In this document: positions 20,458 to 31,387 of the stretch, one piece after another
How positions within the stretch are numbered: the stretch's first letter is position 1
Layout of the letters: each line of letters begins with the position of its first letter
Made by a program: the position numbers and the translations under genes
Assembly (NCBI GenBank): GCA_019925095.2
Contig: CM034403.1
Coordinates: 2,284,690-2,348,689, forward strand
Direction: 5' to 3'
DNA from: Dendrolimus kikuchii
Taxonomy: Eukaryota; Arthropoda; Insecta; Lepidoptera; Lasiocampidae
DNA length: 64,000 nt
Notes under the pieces: model-generated
The model's input: the letters and a program-made list of their open reading frames with translations, nothing else
Database searches by the model: none
Told to the model about the DNA's origin: nothing

Positions 20458-20670
20458 GTGCCCCGATAGGGTGGAGGAGCGAGATGGAATGCTCCTCCGT
20501 CTTAAAGGAAGATCTTCCAGCGAGGCTAATGTTGTTCCTCGCAGACCTAAGCCCGTCTGTTATAGTTGAAATTTTGTATATATTCTTTGTATGTTTCGGG
20601 AAACGTTTGTGACATCAATTATTGCACAGCGCCATCTATTGGCTTGTAAGTGTTTCACTACAATACTAAT
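20458..20670 (+). mobile_element. Family D retroelement tail, copy 2
   Basis: Plus-strand frame VEERDGMLLRLKGRSSSEAN, VVPRRPKPVCYS, stop; then the shared 3' sequence to gtgtttcactac. Left boundary gccccgatagggtgg is the same as at 26243. Confidence 0.65.
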
Positions 20671-20755
20671 TCCAACGGCATTTTTAATTCGAGTCCATAT
20701 CTCGTAACAATATATACACACGTATATATGAAAATAGAAACATACATATACTTAT

Positions 20756-21000
20756 AATAGCTGGCAACGCCATCTGGCGGTAAACGTCATCCTTCCCTCA
20801 ATCTAAATCGATCCCGCTCTGAACGCACGCGTGTGATGTGATAGTGCCGCTATTGTAAAGCCAAGGGAGATCAGACCACAGCCGGCCGGCCAGGAAGCCT
20901 TCAGCAGCTGTAGTCCAGGCAACCTAGATTCCGTTTCCCAAAGACGTTTGCCGCCCTAATACAGTCCATTAACAGCCGCATCAATAGCATTAGGAATTGG
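20756..21000 (+). mobile_element. Family F, about 245 bp with 6-bp flanking repeat
   Basis: Matches 33933-34182 in reverse (cgccatctggcggtaaacgt at the start, ccgccctaatacagtccatt near the end). Flanked by AATAGC on both sides. The TG start and short TSD would suit a solo LTR or short SINE; class unknown. Confidence 0.55.
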
Positions 21001-22545
21001 AGGAATCTGGAGGAAAGGAATCTGACTTTTAAAGCATGGTAAGGATTTGGTTTGTGTTATAGCAATAGGTAACTCTCTTTTTGATACAAAGATATATATC
21101 ACTCTTTTATATCTTTAACTCTTTATCTTTACAGTGAATAGTGTCAGTGTCAATTGCAGACAAGATGAGTTATTATCTGTGAGTGATATACTGAATACTG
21201 ATAAACTGATATGAAAAAAATATAAACAAATAGAGTGAAAAAATATAATAAAATTAATTACATTAAAACAAAATTACACCATAAAACTATAGTGTTACGA
21301 TTTATTTTGGCTTGCTATTATATTCGGTTTCCTCGTTCACTTACTACGCATGCGCAGTGCGCGGGCTAATCATTCTTTCTCTTTTCTTTCTAGTCTAGTT
21401 TCTTCTCATTCGGATCTATAGTCATCGCGTGGAACAGGAATGAACTAAAGAGTTAAAGATATAAAGACACATTTTGAACGCAAGTGATATACAGATCTAA
21501 TCACTCTTCGCGTCGGATATATATCTTTTGAGTTAATCACTCAGGTTCTGAACTAGTACAATGTACCAATTTAAATGAGGCGAGGGGATTTGTATGATTT
21601 GTATCGCGGCAGTACATTAGACGAGGCCGGTGAGGTGGTGAGCGCTATTTTCCCTCATTTGTCCCATAAAAACTTCTGGTTCGGAAATGTTCGTTAAAAA
21701 TCGGATGTGATCGGCCTTGGTCGCCTCATTTTACTAGCAGTCGTACAAGTCATGTTGTCCCTTTTTGTCATGTGAATATCCGTAGAAGCGTTATTGTACT
21801 GTTGCCCTTGTTCTATCCTTCCTCTGACATTTGGCGCGAAGTAGTACAAATTTAAATTTTGAGTCGTATCAGTACAAATCTATTTTTTACAGGACAAATG
21901 TACTGCCTCAAACGTGTACTACTCGTCACTACTGGGGCGTTGCCGTTCTTCTCCTTTAAACAGCGTTAACATGTTGCGAAGCGGTGTACATAGAATAGGA
22001 AGTAGATTTAAATTTTGACTTACATGTATGACCTTCAAAAGTGTTCTCCAGTGCAACTTATATTGAATAAAAACTTTTGAATTGGTACTCCCACTTGTGC
22101 CGGCAACTGAAAAAAACATTGCTTTTCATTAAAATACGTGTCTAAACGTAATAGGTTAGTCAATACTCGTTCCGTTCTATCTCTCCCAACCCGCAGTACT
22201 TGGCAAAGGGGTGATAAGATAATAGCACGGCCTTTATGTTGCAAAACACACATGTAAACAAATACGTGTTCATTTGGGCTTTTATTATGAAACAAAATAT
22301 TGATTCTATTCAACATTTTTCACGTCGATAGTCGTCAATAAAACGCTTTGAAATGTTTTCAAATATATTTTACAACTTTCGTGTTATTTATCCAATCAAT
22401 TCTAATGCGGGAATGTATATTTTGTTCCCTTTTTCATCACCTTTATATGATACTGTTACATGCCGACAAAAAGTGAATGCACATCTGCCTCCCATAAACC
22501 TGTTGGACTTCTTTTATTTACTTTGTGTATAAAATTTGTAATTAA
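21001..22545. other. Longest stretch without a recognised element
   Basis: AT-rich, with a slightly GC-richer patch at 21340-21370 (catgcgcagtgcgcgggc). It has no reading frame above about 95 codons and no repeat shared within the window. The 21919-22316 minus frames overlap each other and have no domain features. It could be ancient TE sequence or unique DNA. Confidence 0.45.
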
Positions 22546-22549
22546 GAAA

Positions 22550-22846
22550 AACATTATATTGTTATTGTACTTGTTTTTCAGCACTCATTAGGCAGGTGTG
22601 TCGAACTAATTCTTAGAATTTAATGTTTTGCATCGAGGCATTTTGTATTTGTACAGAATAAAAGGAATGCCCGAACGGAGGGGTGAAGCAGTCAAGCGAG
22701 GATTACGACACAAGCAAGACGGACATTCGATAAGCGATATAGTGACGGACTTTGAGCGTGTTATTGAATTTTGCACTTAGTACTGGTTGCGTCCAGTTAT
22801 GTTTGTACCTGTGTTATACGTGTTTGTATAGTTCTAATAAATTCTA
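22550..22846 (+). mobile_element. LTR-N copy, 3' end replaced by SINE-A core
   Basis: Diverged LTR-N with gtttgtatagttctaataaa near 22825. It stops at attcta and continues directly as the SINE-A core at 22847. Confidence 0.6.
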
Positions 22847-23043
22847 GCCAGGTGCTAGGGTATTTGCTCGACTGGATGGCGACCACCCCTGATCTAGAGT
22901 ATGCCGCCATAACAACTTTGTGTTGTGTTCCGGCATTAGTGACCAGGTTTCAGTCTCCCTTAAGAGAGCAGCAGCGCATTTGTAGCACCTTTGGTGTTGC
23001 AAATGTCCATAGGCGATGGTAACCGCTTTCCATCAAGTGGGCC
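22847..23043 (+). mobile_element. SINE-A core only (no head module), 3' clipped
   Basis: Begins exactly at GCCAGGTGCTAGGG, the start point shared with other core-only copies. It ends at caagtgggccg, short of the A tail, where LTR-S sequence begins. Confidence 0.8.
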
Positions 23044-23312
23044 GGTCGGTTGAAGACTGCCCCTCCTCTGCCCGAACACCGCGTATTTAACAGGTCCCCG
23101 CAGCGCGCTGCTGTGACAATATCCGGTAATGCTGTGGCGCCACTTCAGTTAGACTTCCTTCATAAAACCAACTTCCGCCATACGTATTAACTTCCAACAT
23201 CCGGTTACTCCATTTCCGATATCCGTTAGCTTAATAATAAATGCTTATACGTTGACATCCCGTTAAACAACTTCCGATTACTACATGAAAGAACACTATC
23301 CGGTTATTGACA
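23044..23312 (-). mobile_element. LTR-S fragment
   Basis: Over 90 percent like 42932-43190 by eye (actgcccctcctctgcccga, acatccggttactccatttc). Both ends of the LTR are missing. Confidence 0.75.
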
Positions 23313-23423
23313 TACACACTCCGTAACAGCGTTCTACTTTACGGCCCTTTTAACTTTATTTCTACGTAATTAAGTTTTCCGAAAATGTTGTTACATGATT
23401 TTACCTCTTTGCTGTAACTTTTT

Positions 23424-23731
23424 ATCCGTGCAGGAACGGAGTAAGAATACAATTTCCTGCGGCCGGGCGGCCTGTCGTAAGAGGCGACTTAACAACCCAC
23501 AGTCAGGTAGTAGGGCATTTGCCCGACTGGATGGCTACCACACCTGGTCTAAAGCATGTCGCCATAATAACCTTGAGTTGTGTTCTGGCATTAGTGACCA
23601 GGTTCCAGTCTCCCTTAAGAGAGCAGCAGCGCATTTGTAGCAACTGTTACAAATGTCCATAGGCGATGGTAACCGCTTTCTATCGAGTGGGCCGTCAGCC
23701 TGTCTGCTGATCTCCTGCAATAAAAAAAAAA
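23424..23731 (+). mobile_element. SINE-A, full composite copy
   Basis: Plus-sense from atccgtgcaggaacggag to the A tail. The cacctttggtgttgcaaatg block is reduced to caactgttacaaatg. Confidence 0.87.
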
Positions 23732-24147
23732 CTTGTTTTTTTTTTCACATTTGGAAGGTATTAGACAAATATTATACTTAGTTATAATGAAAAACAGACT
23801 ATGATCGTATATTAATAGACTCGGTGGCATGATTAGTATGCGGCTGGCTAAGGTAATTAGGTTAAATCAATCTGTCTGGCCATTTATGTGTTTGTATATA
23901 TACACATAGATGTGTATTTAGTCTCTTTGCTTCATTAACGTGATAAATTCGACAGACATTTTTTTTATTTGCTGACTAAAATCGCCTTCTTCGATTTTTT
24001 TTTTCTAAAAAGCGTCGTATCTTTTTTAATACATTGTATATTGACAGCAAAGAAGTTATTTGTTTCGATTTAATTATTTTTTGAAGGTTTTATAACCTTC
24101 AAAAAATAATTAAACCTCTACTTTGAAGTATTTCTTTCGTATTATCC

Positions 24148-24378
24148 TATCCTACTAATATTATAAACGCGAAAGTTTGTAAGTATACGTATATGGATGT
24201 ATGTTTGTTACTCTTTCACGCAAAAACTACTGAATGGATTTTGATGAAACTTTACAATAATATAGCTTACACATCAGAATAAGGCTATAATTTACAAAGA
24301 TATAGTGTGAAATATCCAAAATATAACGATTTTCCATTACCACGCAGATGAAACCGCGGGCGCAGCTCGTTGCAGAAA
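24148..24378 (+). repeat. Helentron-like non-autonomous repeat
   Basis: Runs from tcctactaatattataaacg via aaaaactactgaatggattt and tgatgaaactttacaataat to ccgcgggcgcagctcgttgc. This is a very common lepidopteran repeat consensus by recall. Confidence 0.62.
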
Positions 24379-24468
24379 TAAACAACCCGTTCATTTTCAA
24401 AATATGTAATTTCGTATATAATATTTACATAGCCGAAAGTGACAATATCAAATATATATTAGGATTTA

Positions 24469-24657
24469 TGATCAAATTGATCGTGTACTAGCAGAAGGTG
24501 ATGTCAGGAGCCTTAAGAACAGACGAGCTTGCATGACAAAAGTTATGAATGTCAAAGAGGCAAGTGAGGTGTGTAAGAATAAGCCTAAATGGCACTCTGT
24601 TGTTCGTGCCTACCCCGCAAGGAAACTGGCATGAAGTTATGTATGTATGTATGTGTG
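24469..24657 (+). mobile_element. RTE-C, 5'-truncated, 12-bp TSD
   Basis: Encodes DQIDRVLAEGDVRSLKNRRA-type sequence to the end of the ORF, then a TATG tail (tatgtatgtatgtatgtgtg). TSD TATTAGGATTTA at 24457-24468 and 24658-24669, perfect. Sequence is close to the copies at 38617 and 56241, so insertion is recent. Confidence 0.88.
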
Positions 24658-24842
24658 TATTAGGATTTAAAGGGATTAAAATATGTACATTTTCGTGACA
24701 AATTTCCTCTCTGTCTCTAATGTGACCTAGCAGTTGTCAATAATAAACCTTAAACCTTGCCTGCCAGGCAGTAGGCGACAAGGTTTGTTTCGCCACATAT
24801 ACAATAAAATTATGAACTACCTTCAAAATTGAACTACACTAC

Positions 24843-24960
24843 GAAATAAAATTGTTGTCCAGATCGCTGTCGGTGGGGAGAGCGTTCCCAAAATGCTAGC
24901 CGCATTTCCACGTTGTATGGCAACGCTGATCCGTTGCCCAATATACATTTGTATTTTATG
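24843..24960 (-). mobile_element. LINE-B terminal scrap
   Basis: Minus strand reads YIGQRISVAIQRGNAASILG followed by a clipped C-terminus. It is only about 40 codons, bounded by AT-rich DNA. Confidence 0.6.
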
Positions 24961-25440
24961 GTAATTCCTGTTTTGTCATGAAACTAACAAATAAATAGGC
25001 CGACATAGAAACTATAGTATCTTACCACGTTTAGTTGTAGTTTTATATTTGTTTAAAATATACCACGATCCTGGTTACCACACGCTCGGTTTTCCAACTC
25101 AATTATTTGTTTATACATTTATGCAATTTCATTTTTCATTTCTATCAGAAACTTTCGTATTATAAATAAAACTTGTATTTTAATGTAATTCATATTCATA
25201 AACAAAAGTAGGTCAAGTTCAAGGTCAATCTTTGGCATTTGACTTTTGACGTTTGACAAGTGGTACCTTATGAAAAATATAGCAACAACATTCTTTTGAT
25301 CTACGCTATGTTTTCCATTCATGTTTAAATCATAATTTCTAATCATAAAATAAATTATATATAAATATCTATTTCAATTTTCTTATTTATTTAATTAAAT
25401 TTAATTTATCAATTACATAATGATCTACTTTTGTTATTGT
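24961..25440. other. AT-rich spacer
   Basis: No element recognised. The 75-residue minus frame at 25119-25346 is AT-rich noise. Confidence 0.4.
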
Positions 25441-25449
25441 TATTCAATG

Positions 25450-25680
25450 CCTATATGCCTATGTTAGCCAGGACGTAAAGATACGACTAACCAATGAGAG
25501 ATGTGTATAAAACTCGCTCTCATTGGTGGGAATTCAAAAATGTAGAAAGAGACACGGTTTTTGAATTCAGTTAGGAGAGACCATTTTGTACGAGAAAAAG
25601 ATACTTACAAAAGTGAAAATAAAAAGTCAGTTTAAGAGTGAAGTTATATTTATTCAAGAGCCTTACATCACAAATATAAT
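25450..25680 (+). promoter_or_regulatory. Possible LTR/promoter segment upstream of a gypsy Gag fragment
   Basis: The TATA-like gtgtataaaactcgctct near 25504 and the position just before Gag suggest an LTR or leader remnant. No matching second LTR was found, so the call is weak. Confidence 0.3.
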
Positions 25681-26253
25681 ATCATAGAAGTTAAGGATAT
25701 TATTACATCCCCCCCAGCAGAGAACAAGTTTGGGAAATTAAAAACCGAACTTGTTAAGCGTCTCTCCGCCTCACAAGGGAAGAGAGTGCAACAACTTCTT
25801 ATGCATGAGGAATTGGGCGACCGGAAACCGTCCCAGTTTCTTCGCCACTTACAAGCGTTGGCAGGACAGAGTCTACCCGAGTCGTTCATGGCCACACTAT
25901 GGTCAAGCCGTCTTCCTGTAAACATTCAGACTGCAATAGCATCACAACCTAACTTACCACTCGAATCTGTTGCAGATTTAGCAGACAGGGTCCACGAAAT
26001 AGCCCCACCATCATCTATGGTGGCTAGCACTAGTTCGAGCAGTGAAATAAGCGAGCTCACCCGGCAAATGGCAGAGCTGTCGCGACAGGTAGCTTCCCTC
26101 CAGAGTCAGGTACGCTCAAGGTCTCGATCTCGCTCATTTGAGAGATATCAGCGAAAGCCGACTGCACGTAGACGGTCATCAGATCGGTTCAATAAGAATT
26201 ATAATTCAATAAGAAACACGTCGGGGTCACCAGTGAAGAGTGAGCCCCGATAG
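25681..26253 (+). pseudogene. gag: Ty3/gypsy retrotransposon Gag fragment
   Basis: Frame begins before 25681 and reads IIEVKDIITSPPAENKFGKL, KTELVKRLSASQGKRVQQLL, HEELGDRKPSQFLRHLQALA, GQSLPESFMATLWSSRLPVN, then ADLADRVHEIAPPSS. It ends in a serine/arginine-rich stretch (SRSRSRSFERYQRKP). This is the capsid-like middle to C-terminal Gag of insect gypsy elements, with the typical leucine-rich helix pattern and basic nucleic-acid-binding tail. The N-terminus is missing, no CCHC zinc knuckle follows, and there is no protease or polymerase. The frame stops at 26251-26253 exactly where family D begins, so a deletion or template switch joined them. It is not functional as a retroelement. Confidence 0.78.
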
Positions 26254-26452
26254 GGTGGAGGAGCGAGATGTAATGATCCTCCGTCTTAAAGGAAGATCTT
26301 CCAGCGAGGCTAATGTTGTTCCTCGCAGGCCTAGGCCCATCTGTTATAGTTGAAATTTTTGTATATATTCTTTGTATGTTTCGGGAAACGTTTGTGACAT
26401 CAATTATTGCACAGCGCCATCTATTGGCTTGTAAGCGTTCCACTACAAGTCC
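26243..26452 (+). mobile_element. Family D retroelement tail, copy 3
   Basis: Starts gccccgatagggtggagg inside the end of the Gag frame. In the +1 frame relative to Gag it encodes VEERDVMILRLKGRSSSEAN, VVPRRPRPICYS, stop. It continues to gcgttccactac. It is nearly identical to 20458-20670, including the boundary. Confidence 0.68.
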
Positions 26453-26459
26453 ATCGCGG

Positions 26460-26710
26460 ACAAACAACGTGACACGTAATTTATATATATTAAAATATAT
26501 GAAGCATAAAATTGAATGTTTTTTAAGGAATTTAAATCAATCTATCTGATGGATTTTGATACAATTTCAAAATATTTTTTATGACTGTTGGCGCAGGCGG
26601 GAGCGGAATAAGAGAGAAGAGAGAGGCATAAAACACACCCTCTGCCAAAGAAATGTCAGCATCAAAGTTTAAACACCAATTAATTAATTGGCTAAAAACA
26701 TGAAATTACA
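26460..26710. other. Spacer
   Basis: AT-rich with a purine-rich patch (gagagaagagagaggc, 26612). Nothing identified. Confidence 0.35.
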
Positions 26711-26803
26711 TACATAAATACATATATAACTTCACGCCAGTTCCCTTGCGGGGTAGGCACGAACAACAGAGCGCCATTCAGGCTTATTTTTATACACAAA
26801 GAA
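26711..26803 (-). mobile_element. RTE-C short tail fragment
   Basis: Minus strand: gcctgaatggcgctctgttg to aactggcgtgaagttatata plus TATG-like tail. Shortest clear copy, under 100 bp. Confidence 0.8.
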
Positions 26804-26896
26804 AAGAAAAGTAGAAATAGAAGTACGTCTTGAATCCTCTCCGTAGCGTTGGATTTCACTCTTGATTGAGCATGTAACGAAGGGTATATTTAGTTT

Positions 26897-27114
26897 TTTA
26901 AATTTTTATTGCATGAGTTCAGCAGACAGTCCGACGACCCATGATGGAAAGCGGTTACCATCGCCTATAGACATTTGCAACACCAAAGGGATAACAAATG
27001 CGCTGCTGCTCTCTAAAGGGAGACTGGAGTCTGGCCACTAATACTAGAACACAACTCAAGGTTGTTATAGCGGCATACTCTAGACCAAGGGTGGCAAATG
27101 CCCTACCTCCTGGC
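26897..27114 (-). mobile_element. SINE-A core only
   Basis: Ends at ccctacctcctggc, the same junction as other core-only copies. It has an internal deletion around tagccatccagtcgg and is more diverged than the full copies. Confidence 0.8.
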
Positions 27115-27307
27115 GAGCTCAAAACATACTTACATCCAACAAGGTTGAGCTTTGGAGCATTTTAGATTGAATAATTTTCTTAGTGCTTCGGGGTCAAAAT
27201 ATTTCAAAAGGAAGCATCATTATGTATTGATCGACACGCACTTGTCTGATTTTATAAGAAACGAAACTGCACAGCAAAACCTTAATTACCATCAATAATC
27301 TATTCAA

Positions 27308-27647
27308 CCTCAGACAGAAGGCCCAGCTCGCCGTACACAACGCGGTGCTGGTACCTACGCTCACGTATGGAAGCGAGGGTTGGGTATGGAAGAGAGAGCA
27401 TGAAAGAATAGTAAACGCGGTCGAGATGCGAGCACTGCGCAAAATCTGCGGAGTGGAAAGAATGCATGACGAAAGAATGACTAAACAGATATACAATGCA
27501 AAAGTGGATGGATGCAGAAGTCGTGGAAGGCCACGACACACTTTCCATGAAGCTGAAGCAAATGAGGTGTGTAAGAATAAGCCTAAATGGCGCTCTGTAG
27601 TTCGTGCCTATCCCGCAAGGGAACTGACGTGAAGTTATGTATCTATG
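27308..27647 (+). mobile_element. RTE-C with internal deletions, 12-bp TSD
   Basis: Codes for VLVPTLTYGSEGWVWKREHE, RIVNAVEMRALRKICGV, then jumps to ERMHDERMTKQIYNAKVDGC and GRPRHTFHEA. Deletions of about 130 bp and about 100 bp remove the middle and the DQIDRVL region. TSD TAATCTATTCAA at 27296-27307 and 27648-27659, perfect. The minus frames over the same region are shadows. Confidence 0.88.
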
Positions 27648-27659
27648 TAATCTATTCAA

Positions 27660-28365
27660 GATTAATGAACATTTTTCCAACTCTGAGTAGCTAACCTAAT
27701 AACAGTAACAAGTGGTCAATAGTGCAGAAGTCTCAGGACGTAATAAAATCTCGTCTCCAGTCATAAGGAACAGATGTTGGGACAATATCGTCCCTGTCCG
27801 CAGTTCGCGCGCCCATTTACACCCACCAGAAAGACAACAATGTACAGCTTGTCTCCCACTAATTGGTTTTGGTTAATTCAGCTGGCAACCGCACGCGGGT
27901 CAGATTGTGTACCGTAGAGGGAAAATATATAGAGACGCAATAGTCAAATCAACTGAGATATTTTCTGTGGTTTAAAAAACGTCAAAGCCGCTTAGATTTT
28001 GTAAAAGAAATATCAACTTATGACGACAGAATTTACACGAGTGAAATAACGTCTTATTTTTTTAATGCGTAGCTGGCAAACAGTTAGACGGTCCAACTCA
28101 TCGAATTCTTTCATTAATTGTCAATTATCCATCAAATTTATTCGTACTCGTTTTGTATTACAGGTTAAGTTTAATTAATTTAATTTAAATAGACAGATTA
28201 TATCCCTTTTCGACAAAGTTTACTTAAAAGCCTTTGAAACTTTTGAAAAAGTCTCATAGGAGTCACGTCCATTTTAATTGTGAAAATTTAACCTACCGCA
28301 TTTAACAATCTTAGTAAAGACTAAGATTGTTACACAACTAAAATCTTATATGCATAAGACACAAA
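27660..28365. other. Spacer
   Basis: No shared repeat or coding signature recognised. An inverted pair near 28307 and 28322 (acaatcttagtaaagactaagattgt) forms a perfect 26-bp hairpin, arms ACAATCTTAG with a 6-base loop. Confidence 0.5.
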
Positions 28366-28369
28366 ATAT

Positions 28370-29107
28370 TGTTACGTGCGAGTGGGTTACGCACTTAGGA
28401 TTGGAAGGAAATACCAGTTTTTTTTAACTAAATGCTTTTATTAACAGCCGTACGTGATTCTTCTTCGCAAGGTTGCCCCTACACGCACAACTAACGATGC
28501 ACTGTTCCCACGATAAGATGTCTCTCTCACAATACCGTCACCGATATTACGTAGAACACCTCCTGCTACTGCAGTGCTCACCTCGGAATTTACTGCGTGT
28601 AGCTCGCTTCGGGATTTCCTCTTAAACCACGCTACACTCCTCCTTCACTCAACTGCCCAATAAACTTTTCACTAAATTCATAACTAAACTATTCACTAAA
28701 CTCGTCACTGTCTTCTATTAAACTCTTGTTTCAACTCTCTAAATTTGTCACTATCTTCTATTAAACTTCTCTTCCAACTCCCTCGTATCGAAATGTCGCT
28801 TCGCTGTCTTCAACTGAACTCTCCGGTAGGCGCGCTTTACGCTGCTTATATACCCGGAAGAATCTTCTGGAACCCATAATTTCGATCTTCTTTTCGTTAT
28901 TATTTTATTTACTATCTATCCCTTTCTAAACATCTATCTATTTCTATCTTTTCCTTCCTGAACCTTCTATTCTAGAACTTTCGTTCATCATCTATCCCTT
29001 TCTAAAATGTATCTGTCCTTGTCTTTTCCTTCCAGAATATTCTACCTTTTTCTAAAAGCCTTGACACTGACTTACGCTGCTAGAAAGTTCTACCCTCGGT
29101 CGCCACA
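28370..29107 (-). mobile_element. Solo LTR-J, longest copy (738 bp), 4-bp TSD
   Basis: Minus strand TGTGGCGACCG to GTAACA, TSD ATAT at 28366-28369 and 29108-29111. Carries the TATA-like and AATAAA signals of copy 1. An internal duplication of the 'ttctattaaactct...caactct' segment (28705-28775) lengthens it relative to 790-1460. Confidence 0.82.
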
Positions 29108-29114
29108 ATATGTA

Positions 29115-29585
29115 AAACATGTTTTTCTAATTGATCAAAATTACATTTTCACAAATATATTTCTTATCTATACCATCTCTATACAAATAATCCCTCTACG
29201 TTGTGTACATAATATTCGATTCTAACTCGTATGTAATCACTGTAGCGACTTACTATCTATATAAATGTGATATCGTAACAACGAGGGTAGGCAGCAAAAT
29301 CGATGGAGCCATATTCTACCTACCTTATACTAGGCAAGGTACGAACAAACCGCCACAAACAAATAACTCTCAATCAAACTCAATTATAAACAAGATGTGA
29401 GTGATCTGGCGCAAAACAATCAAGCGATCAATCAATGTCTATTATATCCAAACTATGTTATATTTTCACTTACTTTTATTTGTTGCTTTAGCTAATAAAA
29501 GAGAGTTTGGCCCCATATAGCTTTTAGGCTAATCTAATTCAACAGAACAAATAATACATCAGTTGATCAAATTTATTTATTTTTA
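29115..29585. other. AT-rich spacer
   Basis: Nothing recognised. Confidence 0.4.
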
Positions 29586-29589
29586 TTGT

Positions 29590-29966
29590 GAAAATTGCAA
29601 ACAGGCAGGCGCTCCGACCGATGTAAAGTGATTACTGTCGCCTATAAACGTTTAGAACGGAAGCATTAGGACGGGATAGCGGCATTTGGCTCAAGTCGTC
29701 GTCAGCAAATATATTGGTGCCACCTGACGCCATGAGCCGGGGCCACGGGATATGCGTGAGCTTTTCTTCCGCGACCCCGGCTGGCGTGGGCCCACCCCAG
29801 CACTGGGGCAGGCCTCTCCGTACTCATAATTGAGGGGCGCGCGCGGGCACTGATGCGCCCCCTACTGGGCGGCTTTAGATGCGGGTGACGGCCTTATAGC
29901 CTCCCCTGACCGTCACCCGCGCATGGCTACCACCCCTGGTCTAGAGCATGCCGCCATAACAACCAC
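29590..29966. repeat. GC-rich retroelement 3' fragments with a SINE-A scrap
   Basis: 29600-29660 is a diverged SINE-A-like tail (caggcaggcgctccgaccga, attactgtcgcctataaacg). 29690-29920 is GC-rich (gaccccggctggcgtgggcc) and resembles LINE 3' UTR sequence. 29922-29966 is a 45-bp piece of the SINE-A core (gctaccacccctggtctaga). None codes. Confidence 0.45.
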
Positions 29967-30170
29967 CAACAACCTACTTGTAATGGTTAAATGTGACTAC
30001 TGTCAATTGTCTATTTTAATGCGTATGTGGTGAACAATAAAGAGTTTTCTATTTTCTTTCTATCTTTAGAGATCGGTGTCTGCACGAATGCCTTGTCGAA
30101 GCCCTGTGAGTCCTACACAAGCTCGTTGAAAGCGCCTTATGCGCTGCATTAGGCCATCCCCCATATAGCC

Positions 30171-30430
30171 TTATTTGTGCAGGAACGCAGAAGAATACCA
30201 TTTTCTACGGCTGGGCGATCTGTCGTAAGAGGCGACTAGGTAACCTACAGCTAGGTGGTAGGGTATTTGCACGTCTGGTCTAGAGTATGCAACCACAATA
30301 ACCATGAGTTGTGTTCCGGCATTAGTGGCCAGGTCTCCCTTAAGAGAGCAGCAATGCGATCTATAAGCGATGGTAACCGTTTTTCATCAGGTGGGTCGTC
30401 TGTCTGTCTGCTGAACTCACGCAATAGAAG
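30171..30430 (+). mobile_element. SINE-A, diverged and deleted copy
   Basis: Head to tail order kept (gtgcaggaacgcagaag ... ctgctgaactcacgcaatag) but with several deletions, so an old copy. Confidence 0.75.
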
Positions 30431-30468
30431 AAATGTTTAAAATGTGGCCTTTCGGCTTGCTACATTTT

Positions 30469-30748
30469 ATCCGTGCAGGAACGGAGAAAGAATACAATTT
30501 CCTGCGGCCGGGCGGCCTGTCGTAAGAGGTGACTTAACAACCCACAGCTAGGTGGTAGAACATTTGTCCGACTGGATAACAACCTTGAGTTGTGTTCCGG
30601 CATTAGTGACCAGGTTCCAGTGACCCTTAAGAGAGCAGCAGCGCATTTGTAGCACCTTTGGTGTTGCATATGTCCATAGGCGATGGTAACCGCTTTCCAT
30701 TAAGTGGGCCGTCTGCCTGTCTGCTGAACTCCTGCTATAAAAAAAAAT
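30469..30748 (+). mobile_element. SINE-A with internal deletion
   Basis: Full ends, but about 35 bp (ggctaccacccctggtctag region) are missing between ccgactgga and taacaacctt. It lies 40 bp after the previous copy in the same orientation. Confidence 0.85.
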
Positions 30749-30749
30749 C

Positions 30750-31380
30750 ATTGGCGTCCGTCGTGCAATTTGGGTTGAGCTGATCCTAATGACTAATATA
30801 GTACGTATTAAGAGGTATTTAGGTCTATGATGACATTAGGTCAAATAACTTGAAGCGAGATAATCGAATGACTTGTTTCATTACCTGAGAAACGAATCGA
30901 TTGTTAATTTGATTGCGATTCATTCGATTGTTTAAATTTAGAATTTGCCCATCGCTACCCTGATCACCAAATTTCATGATAAAATTACAAAAATATTTTT
31001 TTCCGATAGCCTACAGAAGGCACAACTGGGTCGTCTTGTCGGTGACGATTTTTCAATGTTGACCGCCTTTTTGTACTGATTAATGGTCTCGGAATTCTTT
31101 TATTTATTCAAGACGTTCACTCGGAAAGTTTTCTTATGCTTTACAAATAGGGTGGAAATGGATTTGTTTTTGCGAAGTTACTTGAAATGAACTTTCGTTT
31201 ACGTAAGTTACTCTTGAATTTTTAGCAGCAGATTGTATTTATGCAAATTGTGAAATTGTATGAATATATTGAAATATCTAATTACGAATAAAAAAATAAA
31301 TGTTGAATTTTTGTATTTATGTTAACTAGGATACTAGTGAGTTAAGTCCTGAATGAACTGTCGATGAAGTAGATGTCTGT
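30750..31380. other. AT-rich spacer
   Basis: No element recognised. Confidence 0.4.
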
Positions 31381-31387
31381 CCAAAGG

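Noticed and set aside
24100..24660. CRISPR-like or regularly spaced repeats
   Set aside because: Repeats here are Helentron-like and TATG microsatellite sequences; no equal-length repeat and spacer pattern exists anywhere in the window.
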